From Dicyema japonicum (lineage: Eukaryota > Dicyemida > Rhombozoa > Dicyemidae), in the NCBI GenBank assembly GCA_011109175.1, contig RDEW01000017.1, forward strand, positions 968,671-1,032,670: a DNA stretch of 64,000 bases, read 5' to 3'. A model generated the notes under the pieces. That model did not search any database. It saw only the letters and a program-made list of their open reading frames with translations, and was not told the origin of the DNA. The first letter of the stretch is position 1. Every line of letters starts with the position of its first letter. Shown piece after piece: positions 25,080 to 36,529 of the stretch. The position numbers were made by a program, and so were the translations under genes.

Positions 25080-25860
25080 CACGTGATCCCGATGTATCCC
25101 AACAGCGACCTCATCTTTGCCCGATGTTCTTCCCTCGTCCCCGCGCATTAACGTAGGACGGCTGACTGGTTTTACTGGGCCGCATTCCCGTGATCTGGAG
25201 TCTAGTCTCATTAGTGTTTCCAGAGGCGTCGGTCCGGCTCGGAGATCTCCACAAATCCAAAGGCTCCGTTATTCTGAAAGCTCTATTTTTCATTTCCTTG
25301 ATCTTCCTCATATTTGTCCAAGATATGGAAGGTCCCCACGATATGAGAAACATGGCTGATGTACTGCCTGTACACGCTCATCAGGAGCGAGTGAGTACCA
25401 CTCTTCATATTCCCAATAAACTTTTTACTCCGTTCAGTTTCTTCTCGCATTTCAAAAGAATGTTTTCCACGTGTGCTGTCATACAGAGGTGCATATCAAG
25501 TATCACATCCAAGATTATTTGACATCTGCTGAAAGGGATGTCGACCTTGTTTAACTTCAAGGTGACTGTTATCCTTCCCAAACTCATGTCCGAGGTAAAA
25601 GGGAGGTACACGACTTCTCTGCATTAGCCGGTTTTCCATTATCCGGTCCAGGTTAACTTGTATTCTTCTGTGACCTCCTGGATGTCCCGATCTCGCTAAG
25701 CAAACACAACATCACCCGCATAGGAGAGTAGAACATCACCATCAGATTCCAAAGTCGAAAGAGCGGTCAGAAAGAGGTTAAGCGGAGCAGAGGATAAAGG
25801 AGATCCTTGAGACGTGAGATGGATTTCAGTCCTCTGAGGCATCGAATAGTTGAAAAAAAG
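25080..25860 (-). mobile_element. Decayed LINE reverse transcriptase (YAGD)
   Basis: The minus strand reads SQGSPLSSAPLNLFLTAL, then LLSYAGDVV where YADD is expected (catalytic Asp lost), then VDIPFSRCQIILDVILDMHL, VENILLKCEKKLNGVKSLLG and SWGPSISWTN. It is the same family as 42240-43670 (EIPFTKCQKILGV) in opposite orientation. Confidence 0.8.
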
Positions 25861-25977
25861 TGTTAATGTCAAACTGAAAATAAGGGAATACAGTGGATTT
25901 AAAAACTCAAAAAAAAGTAAAAATAAATGTATTAATTTTAAATAAAAAAAATAATATTTAAATAATTAATAGTTGTT

Positions 25978-26574
25978 ATGTCAGTGAGTGGTCGTACAAA
26001 GCCCAATATAAGACGAGGTGTTGTATTACTAATATAAAGACATTTCCAGGTCAATTGAATTAATAAGAAGGCTCCATGCCTGTTAATATATTATTATATT
26101 GATAGCAAATACAATCCCTACTAATTGTTTACTAAAGTTAATGATGATTATGGAGAGTGATGCCTTCGTAACAGTGGCTGACCTTTACTCCACTCACTAC
26201 AATAGAATTGTCAACAGCAACCAGCAACATTGCGCTGAGGCGGCAAAAATTGTGAATTTTATTTTTTATATTTTTAAGGCTACGTTGGAGAGCCTAAATA
26301 TGGCGGCAAATCATTTCCATCCTCGAATTGTGGTGGTCGATAAATTGTCCACATCTCAACTGGGATTTATGATTAATAGAATTGACGGAAGTATCTTAAT
26401 ATCGGAGTCTGAGTATGATGATTTGGTTGAGGGGGACGAATTGTTGGAGATAAATGATCGAGTTTGTTGGTTATGTGACTTTAGGATATTCAAGGATGGA
26501 AATGTTCTCAGGTTTGTGATTTTCTTAGCAATTTGACTGGTTGGAGTAGAATTGTAATTTTTAGGAAAAATTAG
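25978..26574 (+). CDS. LIN7: LIN7 homologue (L27 + PDZ polarity scaffold)
   Basis: A small scaffold of the LIN-2/LIN-7/LIN-10 and Crumbs-type junction complexes. Exon 1 (25978-26017) reads MSVSGRTKPNIRR. A 22-nt intron (26018-26039) leads to DISRSIELIRRLHAS, matching the LIN7 N-terminus (DVSRAVELLERLQ). After a 24-nt intron the L27 domain continues (LMMIMESDAFVTVADLY). A 27-nt in-frame segment, probably an intron, precedes MAANHFHPRIVVVDKL and the PDZ, with the carboxylate loop QLGFMI, then GSILISESEYDDLVEGDE, LLEINDRV and, after a short intron of 17 nt or another solution, TGWSRIVIFRKN before TAG 26574. The protein is slightly shorter than animal LIN7, ending at the PDZ. Confidence 0.92.
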
Positions 26575-26674
26575 ACTCAAAGTTAAATTTAGTGCAAAAT
26601 ATTTAAATTAATATTAAATTATTGATTTAAGATAATTTTTTATTTTTTGTAATAAATATTTATAGTTAACATGA

Positions 26675-26900
26675 TTCAGCTTAGTGGTCGTGCTGTCGCT
26701 TAAGTGGTGTTCGATTCCCACACCGTTAACTACCTGGTCAATGACCCGGGCTTTTTTAAATCCTAAGATCTACCCGTTTAGGAGACTTCCAATGTCTGGC
26801 ATTCGAAAGGGATTTTGTCTTTGCTCCATTGGAAGGGTTACCATGATGGGGATGTTAATCGACGTGATGGGTCGAATTTACATAATTCTCTATGATGACT
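26675..26900 (+). mobile_element. tRNA-related SINE
   Basis: Has an A-box-like 'tagtggtcgtgctgtcgc' and a B box 'gtgttcgattcccacacc' spaced as in a tRNA, then 'gactcttccaatg'-type SINE body, 'ctccattggaagggttacc' and 'gatgttaatcgacgtgatgg'. It is related to family A. The cloverleaf is incomplete, so it is not called a tRNA gene. Confidence 0.55.
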
Positions 26901-27195
26901 GACAATAGAGTTGAAAGGACGTGTCTTCAGTTTCTTTGACTTTTTGATGCCATAAATTATTAAAGTGCCAATGTATGAACCTAATCACTAAGTTGTGCCT
27001 TCTGGTGTAGTCGCCTCCTGTAGCTGCGTGTAGCCATAATATGATCCATGATTTCATAGTGAATTTTTATCTGCAAGAAACGAGTTCCTGTCTTGAAGAT
27101 ACTCCTTGATAGCGCTAAGGTTTGCTTGGGTACCAATCTTGTACTTGAAAGCAAGGAATCCTGCGATTGTGGTGATATGTGTTTTCTTAGCTTAA
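26900..27195. other. Non-genic stretch
   Basis: Nothing recognised. Confidence 0.3.
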
Positions 27196-27199
27196 GGAC

Positions 27200-28000
27200 C
27201 CGTATACACTAATCTCATGGATCTATTCTTTACGTTTTCCGCGATAGTCCTCAAAACTCCGAGGACACTCCAGATTATTGGCAGACTTCTCAAGACTCTT
27301 AAGACCAACCACACTGAAATATTCATCAATGTCATCCATCATGGGAGACAACAAATCCCCTTGCAATATTCTTATGAGTTGATTTATGAGCAGTCCAATA
27401 CTCAACTGGGATGATGGAAGTCGTAAATTGAAACCATTATTGACAGGAGAGTCAGAAATGCACTATTTTGTGAAGAATGGGAAGGGGACCAGCCTTGGTC
27501 GACTGTTTCTACCAGAATGGTTGGTGTAGCCGTCAGGGATTGCCACGTCGTTAATCGCGGTCTTAGGCCTCCTTGTATAATGTCGTCTGCATGATGTGAA
27601 GAGACTCACATATTATTTGTCGACACCTCCAGGCGTAGTCCTTCCAACCATTGAGTTAAGGAATTGAGCATCCTCTGAACTATTTGAGCGACGATTCTGT
27701 ATTACCTGCCTTTAGCAGCAATGACTATGTCGTCCGCATATGAAAGGAGACAATTTTGGGGGTTGTGGCATGTCGTTTATATACAAATTGAACAGTGTTG
27801 GCGATAGTGGGGATCTTTGGGGAACACCACTTGAGAGAAAAAGTGTCCTATACTTCACGTTGTTGCAGATTCCCAACTCACGTTTTCCGCTCAGAAAAAA
27901 GCTTGTTGACGCACAACACCTGGCCTGAATCCCAAAAGTTCCCGTTAAGCGGATACTTCAAGAGACATGATGCCTAGAATGGACACTTCCTAATTCCACT
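27200..28000 (-). mobile_element. Decayed LINE reverse transcriptase
   Basis: The minus strand at 27835-27700 reads SSGVPQRSPLSPTLFNLYI, then, after a one-base slip, LSYADDIVIAAKG. This is the RT core of the local non-LTR family. Upstream and downstream parts are scrambled. Confidence 0.75.
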
Positions 28001-28393
28001 AGGGGAACTCGATAAAACCAATTTCAGTTATTCCCGGGGGATGATGCATCAAAGCCATGTTATTCCTTATGTGACTTCATGGGACTACCGTTTCTAAATT
28101 CCACGTGGACTACTTTAGACAGTTGAAGGTGGATATAAATATTCGCGCAAATATACAAGCAAATGTGATCAAGAGGACCATTGATAGCGGTTCCCTGAGA
28201 GTTTCTTTGCAACCTACAGAGACAATTGTGAACAGTTTGTCTAAATCGTGACTGGGGGAAGCGAAGATTCGGAGGAAAAGTAATATGGATATTTTTTATT
28301 AATAATAAAATTTTTTTTAAAAATAATAATTAAATATTAATTAATTAAATTTAAAATTATTTGCTCTTTTTTCTAACAAATTACATGTTTTGG

Positions 28394-28755
28394 TTACTTT
28401 GGTCTTCTAACAATATTTCTAAAGTTCTTTACTCCATTAAATAGGCGACGACCTGCATTTTTGACTGATTTGTTATCACATTAATCACCTTTTTTGATCA
28501 CGTGTCGCTGTTCGCACAATTTTATGTAGTCTTTGATATTTTTCCTTATTTTATCATCATTATTCTTGAGAACATAGGAAATTACAGATTCCTTATCTGA
28601 TTGGCCCTCTTCTTTGGGGGAAACTGAAATTAACACGTAAAATACAATTCCATTCAGACTTGAGGACATTCCTATATGCATCTTCACTCAGATCAATGAG
28701 TACCTTTAATAATATTGATCACTCCCTCCGTTGTTTTGCTCTCCATTTCTGTCAT
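28394..28755 (-). CDS. Small basic protein, possibly winged-helix (H15-like)
   Basis: ATG 28755 opens MTEMESKTTEGVINIIK. Introns of 22, 22 and 24 nt join it to DAYRNVLKSEW, then NFSPKEEGQSDKESVISYVL, KNNDDKIRKNIKDYIKLCEQ and RHVIKKVKNAGRRLFNGVKN, ending with an Arg/Lys tail at TAA 28394. Two exact 22-nt GT-AG introns and a basic C-terminus support a real gene of about 100 residues. The middle (SVISYV...DKIRKNIKDYIKL..QRHVIKK) loosely resembles the linker-histone winged helix, but the match is weak and length is short. Function is not assigned. Confidence 0.55.
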
Positions 28756-28861
28756 GCTTGTGATTTTTTCATTTTATAATATTCATGAGATTATATGACT
28801 CCAGTAATATTATCAAATTATAATATACACAGATTAGAGAACCATTCTGTAGAATTCACTG

Positions 28862-29150
28862 TAGCACGTGGTGCCGTGTGGCTACTTGATTAATGATTTT
28901 ACTCCCTTCCCTCCGGTAGTGTCATTGGATCTAGGGAGACGCCCAATGCATGGCCGGCATTCAAAGGAGCAATCTATTCATTCCACCGGGAGATGATTTC
29001 GCTCCCTGACGACGAGTCCTGGAATCGACTTCAGCTTCCGGGACAACGTCCTCTGGATCACTGTGATTGGGTGATGGATTCTGGAATGAGTAAGGATCAA
29101 GGAATTAGTTTGGTTTACCCCTGGCCTTTGGAATAATTCAATTGAAGTGA
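28862..29150 (+). mobile_element. SINE family A with LINE-like 3' tail
   Basis: Starts 'gcacgtggtgccgtgtgg', passes through 'cattccaccgggagatg', 'cgacgagtcctggaatcg' and 'cgtcctctggatcactg', and ends 'aaggatcaaggaattagtt', 'tggtttacccctggcctttgg', close to the LINE tail at 43600-43660. It is the best evidence that this SINE borrows the LINE tail. Confidence 0.7.
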
Positions 29151-29399
29151 CTCTCATTTGAGGGTCTTTTTGGCTCAACGTATAGTCTGGTGGTATCGGA
29201 TCTCCTTGGAGTATTAGTTTTTAATGCGATATGGAACCACGAGCTCATTAAGTTTTTTTTGAAAAATCCAGTTCAGGTGACAGAACAGTGACTCGTCAGA
29301 TCGGTGTTTTAATATTTGAATTTGGTTTCACTGTCCATTCCATCGGTTTTTTGACGGATGGAATCATTGATAGGCGACATTTTATAATCTCCGAAGATT

Positions 29400-30290
29400 T
29401 GAGACCACTAAGCCTTGATGACTTCATTTGACAAAGCAGTAGGACTTGTTAGCCGACGGATTCTTCTATGTCGCCTCCATAGACTTTGATGGTCACTTAG
29501 CGCAGTCTCCAAGTGACAAAGGAGAGTCCCATTGAGTGCTCACATTATATGCGAGTTCTCTCGACAGTTTAGCCAATTCGAACTCTCATCTTCATGTTGG
29601 CTAAAAGGACTCTTAATTTCACTGAGTCAGAGCCCGGAAATCCTTCCACTGCCTTCAGTGGTAGAACTCGACGGACTGTGTCGAAAGTCTTCGATAAGTC
29701 AATGCCAAGGATTTTAGTTGCGCTTTGGTATCTTAGGTTCACAGCGCCATTTGTGTCTCCAAACTATATCCGTCGTTGATCCCCCAGTCCTAAATCCACT
29801 TGGTGCAAGGTAGTCGTCCACTTGATCTCTGATGCGACTCATTGTAGCTTTCATTGTAGCTAGCACCATGCTTTTAGTAGAACATTAAAGAAGATTACCG
29901 GGGGAGGATTTCCCCTAGGCCAGCTGTCTTGTATGGTTTCAGGATATGTATTAGGAGTCCAGATCCAAAGGAGGGGGTATTCTTTCCTGGCACACATAGT
30001 GTTTAAAAGGATTGTAATTTTATCAATTAGCACGGGGGGTCCATATTGGAGAAAATCTGGGTTGATGCTGTCTAGTATAGGAGAACAAACATTTTCAGTT
30101 TGCCCATTGTCCTTACGACCCCCTCAAAAGTATTTGATGTTTCCAATTGTGGTGTCCACGTACAAATCGAATGTTCTTCTGGGAGAAATTTATCTTGGAT
30201 TCTTGCTTCTTTCGGTCGATCATCCGTATCACTGTAGAAGTCAGCTTTAAGAGCTGACCATATACGGTGGCAACCCATTCTTCTGACAGC
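29400..30290 (-). mobile_element. Decayed LINE, second type
   Basis: The minus strand near 29730-29600 reads ATKILGIDLSKTFDTVRRVL, the D-x-S-K-A-F-D RT motif, then KAVEGFPGSDSVKLRVLLAN. Its surrounding sequence differs from the 37352/42240 family, so at least two LINE families are present. Confidence 0.65.
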
Positions 30291-30361
30291 TGGGTCATGA
30301 AATTTAAATCAATATAATAAACTGTAAATCAATAATAATAAAAAAACCAAAAAGTACAAAA

Positions 30362-30589
30362 ATGTCGAATAAATTTTTATTATATTTAATATTTCTTACG
30401 TTTAATGTGACAATGCTGGCTTTATTTTTAATATTTATTTTTTTTGCTGACATTACTGACAGTGTCACTTGCCGTTATATACAAGAATCTGAGCTTCCAC
30501 TGCCACCAATAACTGACAGTGATTTAGGAGAGGAGGAAGCGAACATACAAGGAGTGATTGAATTTTTTGACGGCCAACCTCCTAAATAA
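30362..30589 (+). CDS. Small membrane or secreted protein
   Basis: A 75-codon frame from ATG 30362 with flanking AT-rich sequence on both sides. Residues 4-29 are strongly hydrophobic (LLYLIFLTFNVTMLALFLIF), either one membrane helix or a long signal anchor. The rest is acidic and Pro-rich (ESELPLPPITDSDLGEEE) and ends GQPPK. No intron is required, although an internal GT-AG pair could exist. No family is recognised. It resembles the short, hydrophobic-then-acidic layout of the gene at 697-966 but without sequence similarity. Confidence 0.5.
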   Translation: MSNKFLLYLIFLTFNVTMLALFLIFIFFADITDSVTCRYIQESELPLPPITDSDLGEEEANIQGVIEFFDGQPPK

Positions 30590-30689
30590 ATTAAATATTA
30601 ACAAATTTATTTTAATATCTTAAAATAAAACTCAGCTTAATTTAACCAACAAAAATATTCAACAATCAAAAACCTTCCTCACCTGCCTG

Positions 30690-31385
30690 CTCGCTAACCT
30701 CCCAGGTTTGATTCTGTTGCTTTTGTAAACAGCTCGAGATAGCCCTTTCCAATTGAGCCCTCACCCATATGGTATCTCCGGGCTCTATTTCCTATACTCC
30801 AGTGTCAGGCTCTCTAGAATCCGTGATACCTACATCGACTTCTCACGTGCGATCTAACCCGAGTTCACGTCTTTCTTTCCGAATCGAGAGTTTTCCCTCG
30901 ATCCACGTGGCTGTCGGACTTATTAATGAAGTGATTTGCGGGCCCACAAAGGATTCATCCTTATGGAAGTATCTGCTTCGGATAAATTTGACACGAAAAC
31001 GAAGGCCCTCATCAAAAAAGAAACAGACTACAAAAACGAGATAGAACAGCAGATCTGACTTCAGAAATCTCTGATATTCTATCTTTTATATTTCTCCCAA
31101 TATTTTGCCGTTCTATCCGCACGATTCTTTATAGATACACTGACGGAATCTTCAGTTCAACAGTGGAACGTATCTTCCATTTCTGGTTTGAGGAATAATC
31201 ATGAACGTAGGTCACACTACCGTTCAGACTCGGAGGACTTGGAATTAGCAACTATAGATTTCTCTCCGCTTATCCTCGACGCTAATGGCTATTGTAAAGA
31301 GGATTTTACACTCCCTCCCCGAATTTTCTACTGACCAGGACGTCGATCATGAACGTGAGTAGCCGTACTTATTGTTTGTTTCATC
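30690..31385. other. Non-genic stretch, probably 5' part of a dead retroelement
   Basis: No intact frame of note. A 91-codon plus frame at 30769 is Ser/Pro/Arg-rich and unconvincing. It leads into the retroelement fragment at 31390. Confidence 0.3.
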
Positions 31386-31389
31386 TTCC

Positions 31390-31795
31390 TTTAACTCTCA
31401 ACGGGGTTTGGATGATGCCTGAAGTCATTTGAAGATCTACTGGTGTATCTAGCAACATTACCGTGCTCTTCTGTTGACGGTGGCGTCTTCCAAGAGCGGA
31501 GCCTGGCTCAATGCCATTCCTAATAGAGTTTTGGACACCATTGTGGATGATGAATGCGTCCGTATTGGGAACTCATTACGACTCGGATTAAAGTCTATGT
31601 GCAGCATCCATGCTGATGTGGGGACCAGATTGACAGTTTTTAGTATGCACTCACTCACTTGAAGAAAGACCTTGAACACAGTCATTAGTATAGCTTTAAA
31701 TGCTGCCGGACACCTTTCAATGCTCGAACAAGTAGGCTAGGCAGACGTGAAGAAAGACAACCTGATGGGATAACCATCTTCCCACTTGAAGACTA
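31390..31795 (+). mobile_element. Retroelement C-terminal fragment (SGAWL type)
   Basis: Reads ASSKSGAWLNAIPNRVLDT and VDDECVRIGNSLRLGL, then NTVISIALNAAGHLSMLEQ. This matches a C-terminal region of non-LTR-like polyproteins widespread in invertebrates (SGAWL.ALP...L.D...R...LRLG). The same region is fuller at 59370-60300. Confidence 0.55.
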
Positions 31796-31904
31796 AAAAA
31801 TGTGTTATAAAATGATTATCGTGTATTCTGGGCATAAACATATTTTTTAAATGCTTCAACTCTAATTATCATGGTATTGATGATTATTAAGAAACCCAAA
31901 AAGG

Positions 31905-32093
31905 GGCCATGCGCCCAACCCAGAAGTACTGCAATACTGGAGGACGCGCGGTATGGCGGAAGCAAGCTTCGGCAACGCACACCAATTTACAAAAATAAGC
32001 ATTATATCTTGCCCCTTGTAAGGGCGTCCCAGATATAAAGCTGGAAAGAACAGATACTACACTTTGATCTTAGCCAAAAGGCCGAGAAGCGAC
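31905..32093 (-). ncRNA. RNU2: U2 spliceosomal snRNA
   Basis: The minus strand from 32093 begins GTCGCTTCTCGGCCTTTTGG and continues CTAAGATCAAAGTGTAGTAT, the near-invariant U2 5' half including the branch-site pairing GTAGTA. Stem IIa keeps its shape with compensatory changes (CCAG...CTGG where human has TCAG...CTGA). An Sm site (TTATTTTTG) lies at about 31990-31998. The 3' stem-loop has the U2A'/U2B'' loop GTATTGCAGTAC near 31925-31938. The total of about 188 nt is normal. The last few bases are inferred from the closing of stem IV. It should pair with the branch sites of the tiny introns seen in this window. Confidence 0.96.
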
Positions 32094-32439
32094 ATCTTCC
32101 TAGAATGCACGGATAAATATAATTTTCATTTAAACAACTGTCAACATTACCATTATATTTGCTTTGAACTTTTGATATTAAGATTTAAATGACATTTTTA
32201 TTGTTCGTCATATAAAAATTTTATAAATAATATTTACAAAATTTTTATATTTTCAATTTTCGTTTCTTAGTCTCAGAACTCGAAGACTAGTCATATTTTT
32301 TGGTTGAGCTGGCTGGTGTCGTGGCTCATTGGAATTATAATCTTTTTACTGTCTAGTTCAAGCTATGTAGAATCTCTAGTTTTTCCATAATGTTTTGAAC
32401 ATTCTCTTCACCTCTTTTAGCTGCTCTTCAATCTCGTTC

Positions 32440-32680
32440 TTTATGAGCAGGATTACTGGTGAAGATTACCAGTATGAAATCTCTTCCGCCTAAAGTAATG
32501 TCCGCGATGGTTAGACGTATTATGAAAATGAAGAGGGTGGACCAACTTCTTCACCTATCTTTCGGAAGAAGGATAGATTTGGTACGCATAAGTAGACGTT
32601 CTCCCTTGAGTTCCTTCCTTGGATTAATTAGTCGTTTGTGCTGGGCTTACCAAAGATACAGTCTGAGGTAATAAATAAAT
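32440..32680 (+). repeat. Repeat family C
   Basis: 'aatgtccgcgatggttagac', 'attatgaaaatgaagagg' and 'cttgagttccttccttgg' match 13215-13460, including 'gtgctgggcttaccaaag' before an AATAAATAAAT tail. A 70-codon frame crosses it. Confidence 0.65.
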
Positions 32681-32769
32681 ACTGGACACCTGAGTTCCCT
32701 TATTTCACAATTGATTTTGATTCAAAAGTTTTTGTTCATGAATTTCATAGTCGCGAAGAAAATAGCATC

Positions 32770-33010
32770 CAATTTTCGCCACGAGGAGGTGACTCACATC
32801 GAAAAATACTACGGGAACGCCCAACACTATCAGCTGGACCCTTGGAAACCCATTCAGAGGAATTCTGATTCACCATAAAAAATGCACCCTGTTAGAATTC
32901 CTCTGCAGCCACAAAAGAAGGCACTTCTGAAGAGAAGTTGGGTCGCTGGGGAACATTCAAGGAGAGCTAGGGAGATATTGGAAGCTGGGATCACGTAAGT
33001 AGTGGGTTCA
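32770..33010 (+). repeat. Repeat family D (probable LINE C-terminal end)
   Basis: 'cttggaaacccattcagagg', 'gaattcctctgcag' and 'gaagctgggatcacgtaagt' recur at 45690-45870 and 48300-48600. The last piece is the shared LINE-tail start 'gggatcac.taa', which suggests these are 3' ends of a second LINE. Confidence 0.55.
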
Positions 33011-33800
33011 ACCTATCTTTCTACCAAGCCTTCTAAGATTATTTCATTTTTGGAGACAATCTTTACAGCATCTTCTTGACTTCCTAATCAGCGAGATAAC
33101 GCGCTTCATGTGTCTGGAAAATACCGTCATCAAAACCCATGGATGAGCGACGGAATGATCGTCCACGAAAAATGAACAGAAACGTCGGTTTCTCCCCGAC
33201 ATAGTTGGGTGATTACGGCCTCGTGGGTCACACTAACAAATACCTTATTTCATGACATACGACGTTCAAACCCTTTGAAGTGGAAGTTGAGATGAAATAG
33301 GCACACCGCAGGGTCAACTTGGACGAAAGCCAGATTGATCTTTTGAGGATTCCGCATCTGTGACATCTCTTTTCATGGCCCGACAGTCGTAGATCCTAAT
33401 AAGTGGTCTTTCTGATGTTCACCAGGCGTATTAGAGAAGAGGCTACCGTATTGACAGTGTGCTAACTTTGCGACGCTGTCCCCTTGCATATTTACGGAAC
33501 AGTTTATCGACTGATTGGTAAGGGAAGAGTGTCTCACATAAGCTAGAGGATCATTGTCTTCCACCCATATCGGTACATTCTTCCGACCCATTTCCGTTAA
33601 TCTCCACTAAAAGGGTTTTATCCCCTTCCTCTTTAAATTCGACCAGCCTTTTCACCACTGTCCTTTTCTCTTTCGTTTTTTCTTTTACTTTGCATCTTCT
33701 CTGCCTAAACTGTTGCACTTTGCTTTGGGGGTTCCTTCACACTTGGATCCTTACAGCTTTATTTAAATTTACAAAACCAAAAATAATTTTTTAAAAATTT
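33010..33800. other. Non-genic stretch
   Basis: A 72-codon minus frame (33591-33373, MGRKNVPIWVEDNDPLAYV) and Lys-rich readings upstream have no recognised domain. Possibly LINE-related. Confidence 0.3.
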
Positions 33801-33824
33801 GGAGATTTAGAAAAATCTTTTTTA

Positions 33825-34130
33825 AGCTTGTGGTCCCATGTGGTCACTTGATTGAAGATTCCTGTTTGTTTCTCTTGTTCCACCTCTTCCCTTCTCTAAT
33901 AGAGTGACTTCCTGTGATCCACCTGTCTTAGGTGACGGTCAGTGCCAAAGTGACGCACAAAAGGATCATTTGATCTTTCTCTCTCCACTGGAGGGGTTCC
34001 CACAACTGCAAGGAATGGATGTCTTCTAAATTTTATGCTGGTTCTTAATGGACTCGTGTAACATTGGAAGAACTCTGCTTCTATGACGATTACACTTCAA
34101 AGACAAGTCTAAGTCTAGTTGTTTGCATGT
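33825..34130 (+). mobile_element. SINE family A, subtype 1
   Basis: 'cccatgtggtcacttgattg', 'ctctaatagagtgacttcc', 'gatccacctgtcttaggtga', 'ctccactggaggggttcc' and 'gacattggaagaactc' (as 'aacattggaag...') define the fuller body of this family. Partial copies elsewhere align to it. Confidence 0.65.
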
Positions 34131-34369
34131 ACAAAAAAGTCTGAAATGCTAACTATTGCGGAGTCTATCCATAGAAGTAGCCATTCAGGGATTCGTAAAC
34201 CGGAGCAAGAATGTTTGCACTTCTATTTTTCAATAAAATTATTGAACAATTACATGTTTTTTACTCCAATTAGAAAATTAATTACCCACCATTCTGCCTT
34301 CCGCTTATTTTAGGGGAGACCTTAAACGATTCCAGGGAAACCTTACAAATGTTAAAATATTTGAATACG

Positions 34370-34560
34370 AGCCCAGGTTGAATACGAGCTCTCCCCACTC
34401 CACTGGAGGGGTTTCACAACTGCACCTATGGACGTCTTTTACCCTTTATGTTGATTCCGGATGGACTCTTTCTGTAGAAGTGGAAACTGGATACACTTAA
34501 TTAGTTGTTTACTTTAACTTTTTTCTCGGTGTGTCCGGGGTTAATAAATAAAATAATCCG
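34370..34560 (+). repeat. SINE family A, 3' half
   Basis: 'ccactccactggaggggttt', 'atggacgtcttttacc' and 'ggaaactggatacactta' match the second half of the copy at 33825. It ends in 'gggttaataaataaaat'. Confidence 0.55.
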
Positions 34561-34569
34561 CAGATAAAA

Positions 34570-35010
34570 TCCGGACGGATGGTAAGCCTACCTTAAACCA
34601 ATGTCGAATAGAACAACACTTTTTATTAAGATAGTTGTGGGGGATTACGGTATTAAAAATCCTGCGGTGAGGCCTGGATTCTTTCTCAGTTTTACCCCCT
34701 CTAGATTAACAGTCTCTTCTGAATGAACGTGTCATCCACTTTGGTCCTCAGGAGAAAACCCTTGACCCGTTCCACCACCACGTTCCTTACTGAGTTATCA
34801 GGGTTTCTTTCTCTTAGTGCTTTTTCACCTCTTCACGAAGGGCCAGCTTGATTATTCTTTTTTTGGGAGAAAAATACCATCCTTCACATCCGTAGATGAG
34901 TGAGGGCAGAATAATTCGTTCAAAAATAACGATAAACGCCTCCTTCAAATCGATTTTTCGGCACCTCCAACATAATCTCCTCTACATCCAAAACAGACAC
35001 CCTAATAACG
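34570..35010 (-). mobile_element. LINE C-terminal fragment
   Basis: The minus strand near 34930-34850 reads CEGWYFSPKKRIIKLAL, the post-RT region seen also at 39960-40420 (GYGCEAWYLPTKKDRK). The rest is too decayed to follow. Confidence 0.45.
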
Positions 35011-35017
35011 CAGATGA

Positions 35018-35425
35018 TCAACATTGCTGATACCACTCAGTGTGGACTCCTGTTGAAAAAACTTTCATCTGCGGAAACTCCCTTAACAACAACAAATGTA
35101 AATGTTCTTGGGTCACAACATATTTGGATTGAAGAGAGCGTTTGATTATTTGACTTGTCCTTGTGACTGAGGGTGTCTTGGTTTTCCATGAATCTCTTTT
35201 ATCCCCAATCACATATTAATCTTGGAACTTCAGAGTTACCAAACTCTTTTCCATTATCTCTATTTTTTGTTTTTTTAAGGAAAAGAAGACCGATCCCTCG
35301 ACCTCTTCTATTTTCAACCCTTTAATCGCTTTGTTGACTCAAAATAAAATTTTATTTTTTAAGAAAAAAAAGGCAGATCTCTCAAAGCTAAACGGGATCA
35401 CCGAGAAAGAGAGGGAAAAGTAATG
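35018..35425. other. Non-genic stretch
   Basis: Nothing recognised. Confidence 0.3.
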
Positions 35426-35429
35426 TCAA

Positions 35430-36180
35430 CTAGTTAGGTGATCCCAGTTCCCGCAACCAAACGTGCCATCCATAGCCTGTGCGTCTCCATTGTTCCCACT
35501 GTCGAACGGACATCTTTGATCCTTGCAGAGGAGGCAGAAGAGAAGATCGTTGCAGGCAACACGGTCCGTGCAAGATCTACTAAACCTGATGGGTCTTTGG
35601 TTCCTGAAGAACCGTCTGAATACATCACCAGGAAAGTCACATGTAATGACGTTTACCTCAGCACAAAAAGAATTACGGGCAACACCACGAATAACATTGT
35701 ATGCCTCCCCGCTTTCCCATTAAGAAGATCCTTTCAATCCTTGGAGTCATCCTGGATCCCTTACTCACCCATCAAGTGGACCGAGTAACCGCGAGGATCC
35801 AAAAGGAAATTGGAATTCTCAAGGTGTTCACTCACTCTCTAGTATCTTCCCGTCCATCGTTGGAGTTTCTGTACAAACAATTTGTTCTACCTAGCTTCGA
35901 GTACGCCTGTGCTGCATGGATTGCCCCTTCAACATCGGCACAGACAAGCTGGAGGTTTTACAAAATCGATGTCTCAGGATTCTATTGAGATTGTCGAAAG
36001 AGACGTATACCTTGTTACTACAGAGAACACTAAACGTGGAATACCTTACGGAAGGTCACCGGAACTTCCTCAAGATGGCAAAGTCCCCTGATCATCCCAT
36101 CAGACCGCACATCAGACTATATATGGACGCCTGCCCGAGATATGAAAAAAACCTTCCCCGCTGTGGAGATTAATCTAGGA
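35430..36180 (+). mobile_element. Decayed LINE, post-RT region
   Basis: In alternating frames: LNTSPGKSHVMTFTS, then LSILGVILDPLLTHQVDRV and FLYKQFVLPSFEYACAAW, then DKLEVLQNRCLRILLRLSKE. The order (thumb region, YACAAW, LQNRCLR) is that of the RT C-terminus of the window's LINEs. Two or more frameshifts kill it. Confidence 0.7.
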
Positions 36181-36529
36181 CTCCAAAAATAACCGCAGGA
36201 AAAGGACTGGCATGGACACCGTAATCACTGCATGTTGAGTAGAATCTGTTGACTATAAATAAGAGTTTTTCATGCAGTCTACCAATTCTTGTGAATCATG
36301 ATTAATTCAGTTATAAAATGTGTTCCCTGAATCTCTGCAGAGGAGCTCGATCTAGGTATTTTTCTTTAAAGGAGATTGGAATTCCCCACCCCGACTCCAA
36401 CTGTAACTGATTCCATTGAAATTATTTCAAAACCAAGGGTAAACCAAACTAACTAGGTGTTCTAACTTGCTTCTACGGTTTGTCTCAAAATCTCCATAAA
36501 GGAGAAGACTTCTCATATCTTGAGAAGGT

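Noticed and set aside
26680-26760. Possible tRNA gene
   Set aside because: A and B boxes are present but the cloverleaf does not close, and the downstream body is SINE-like.
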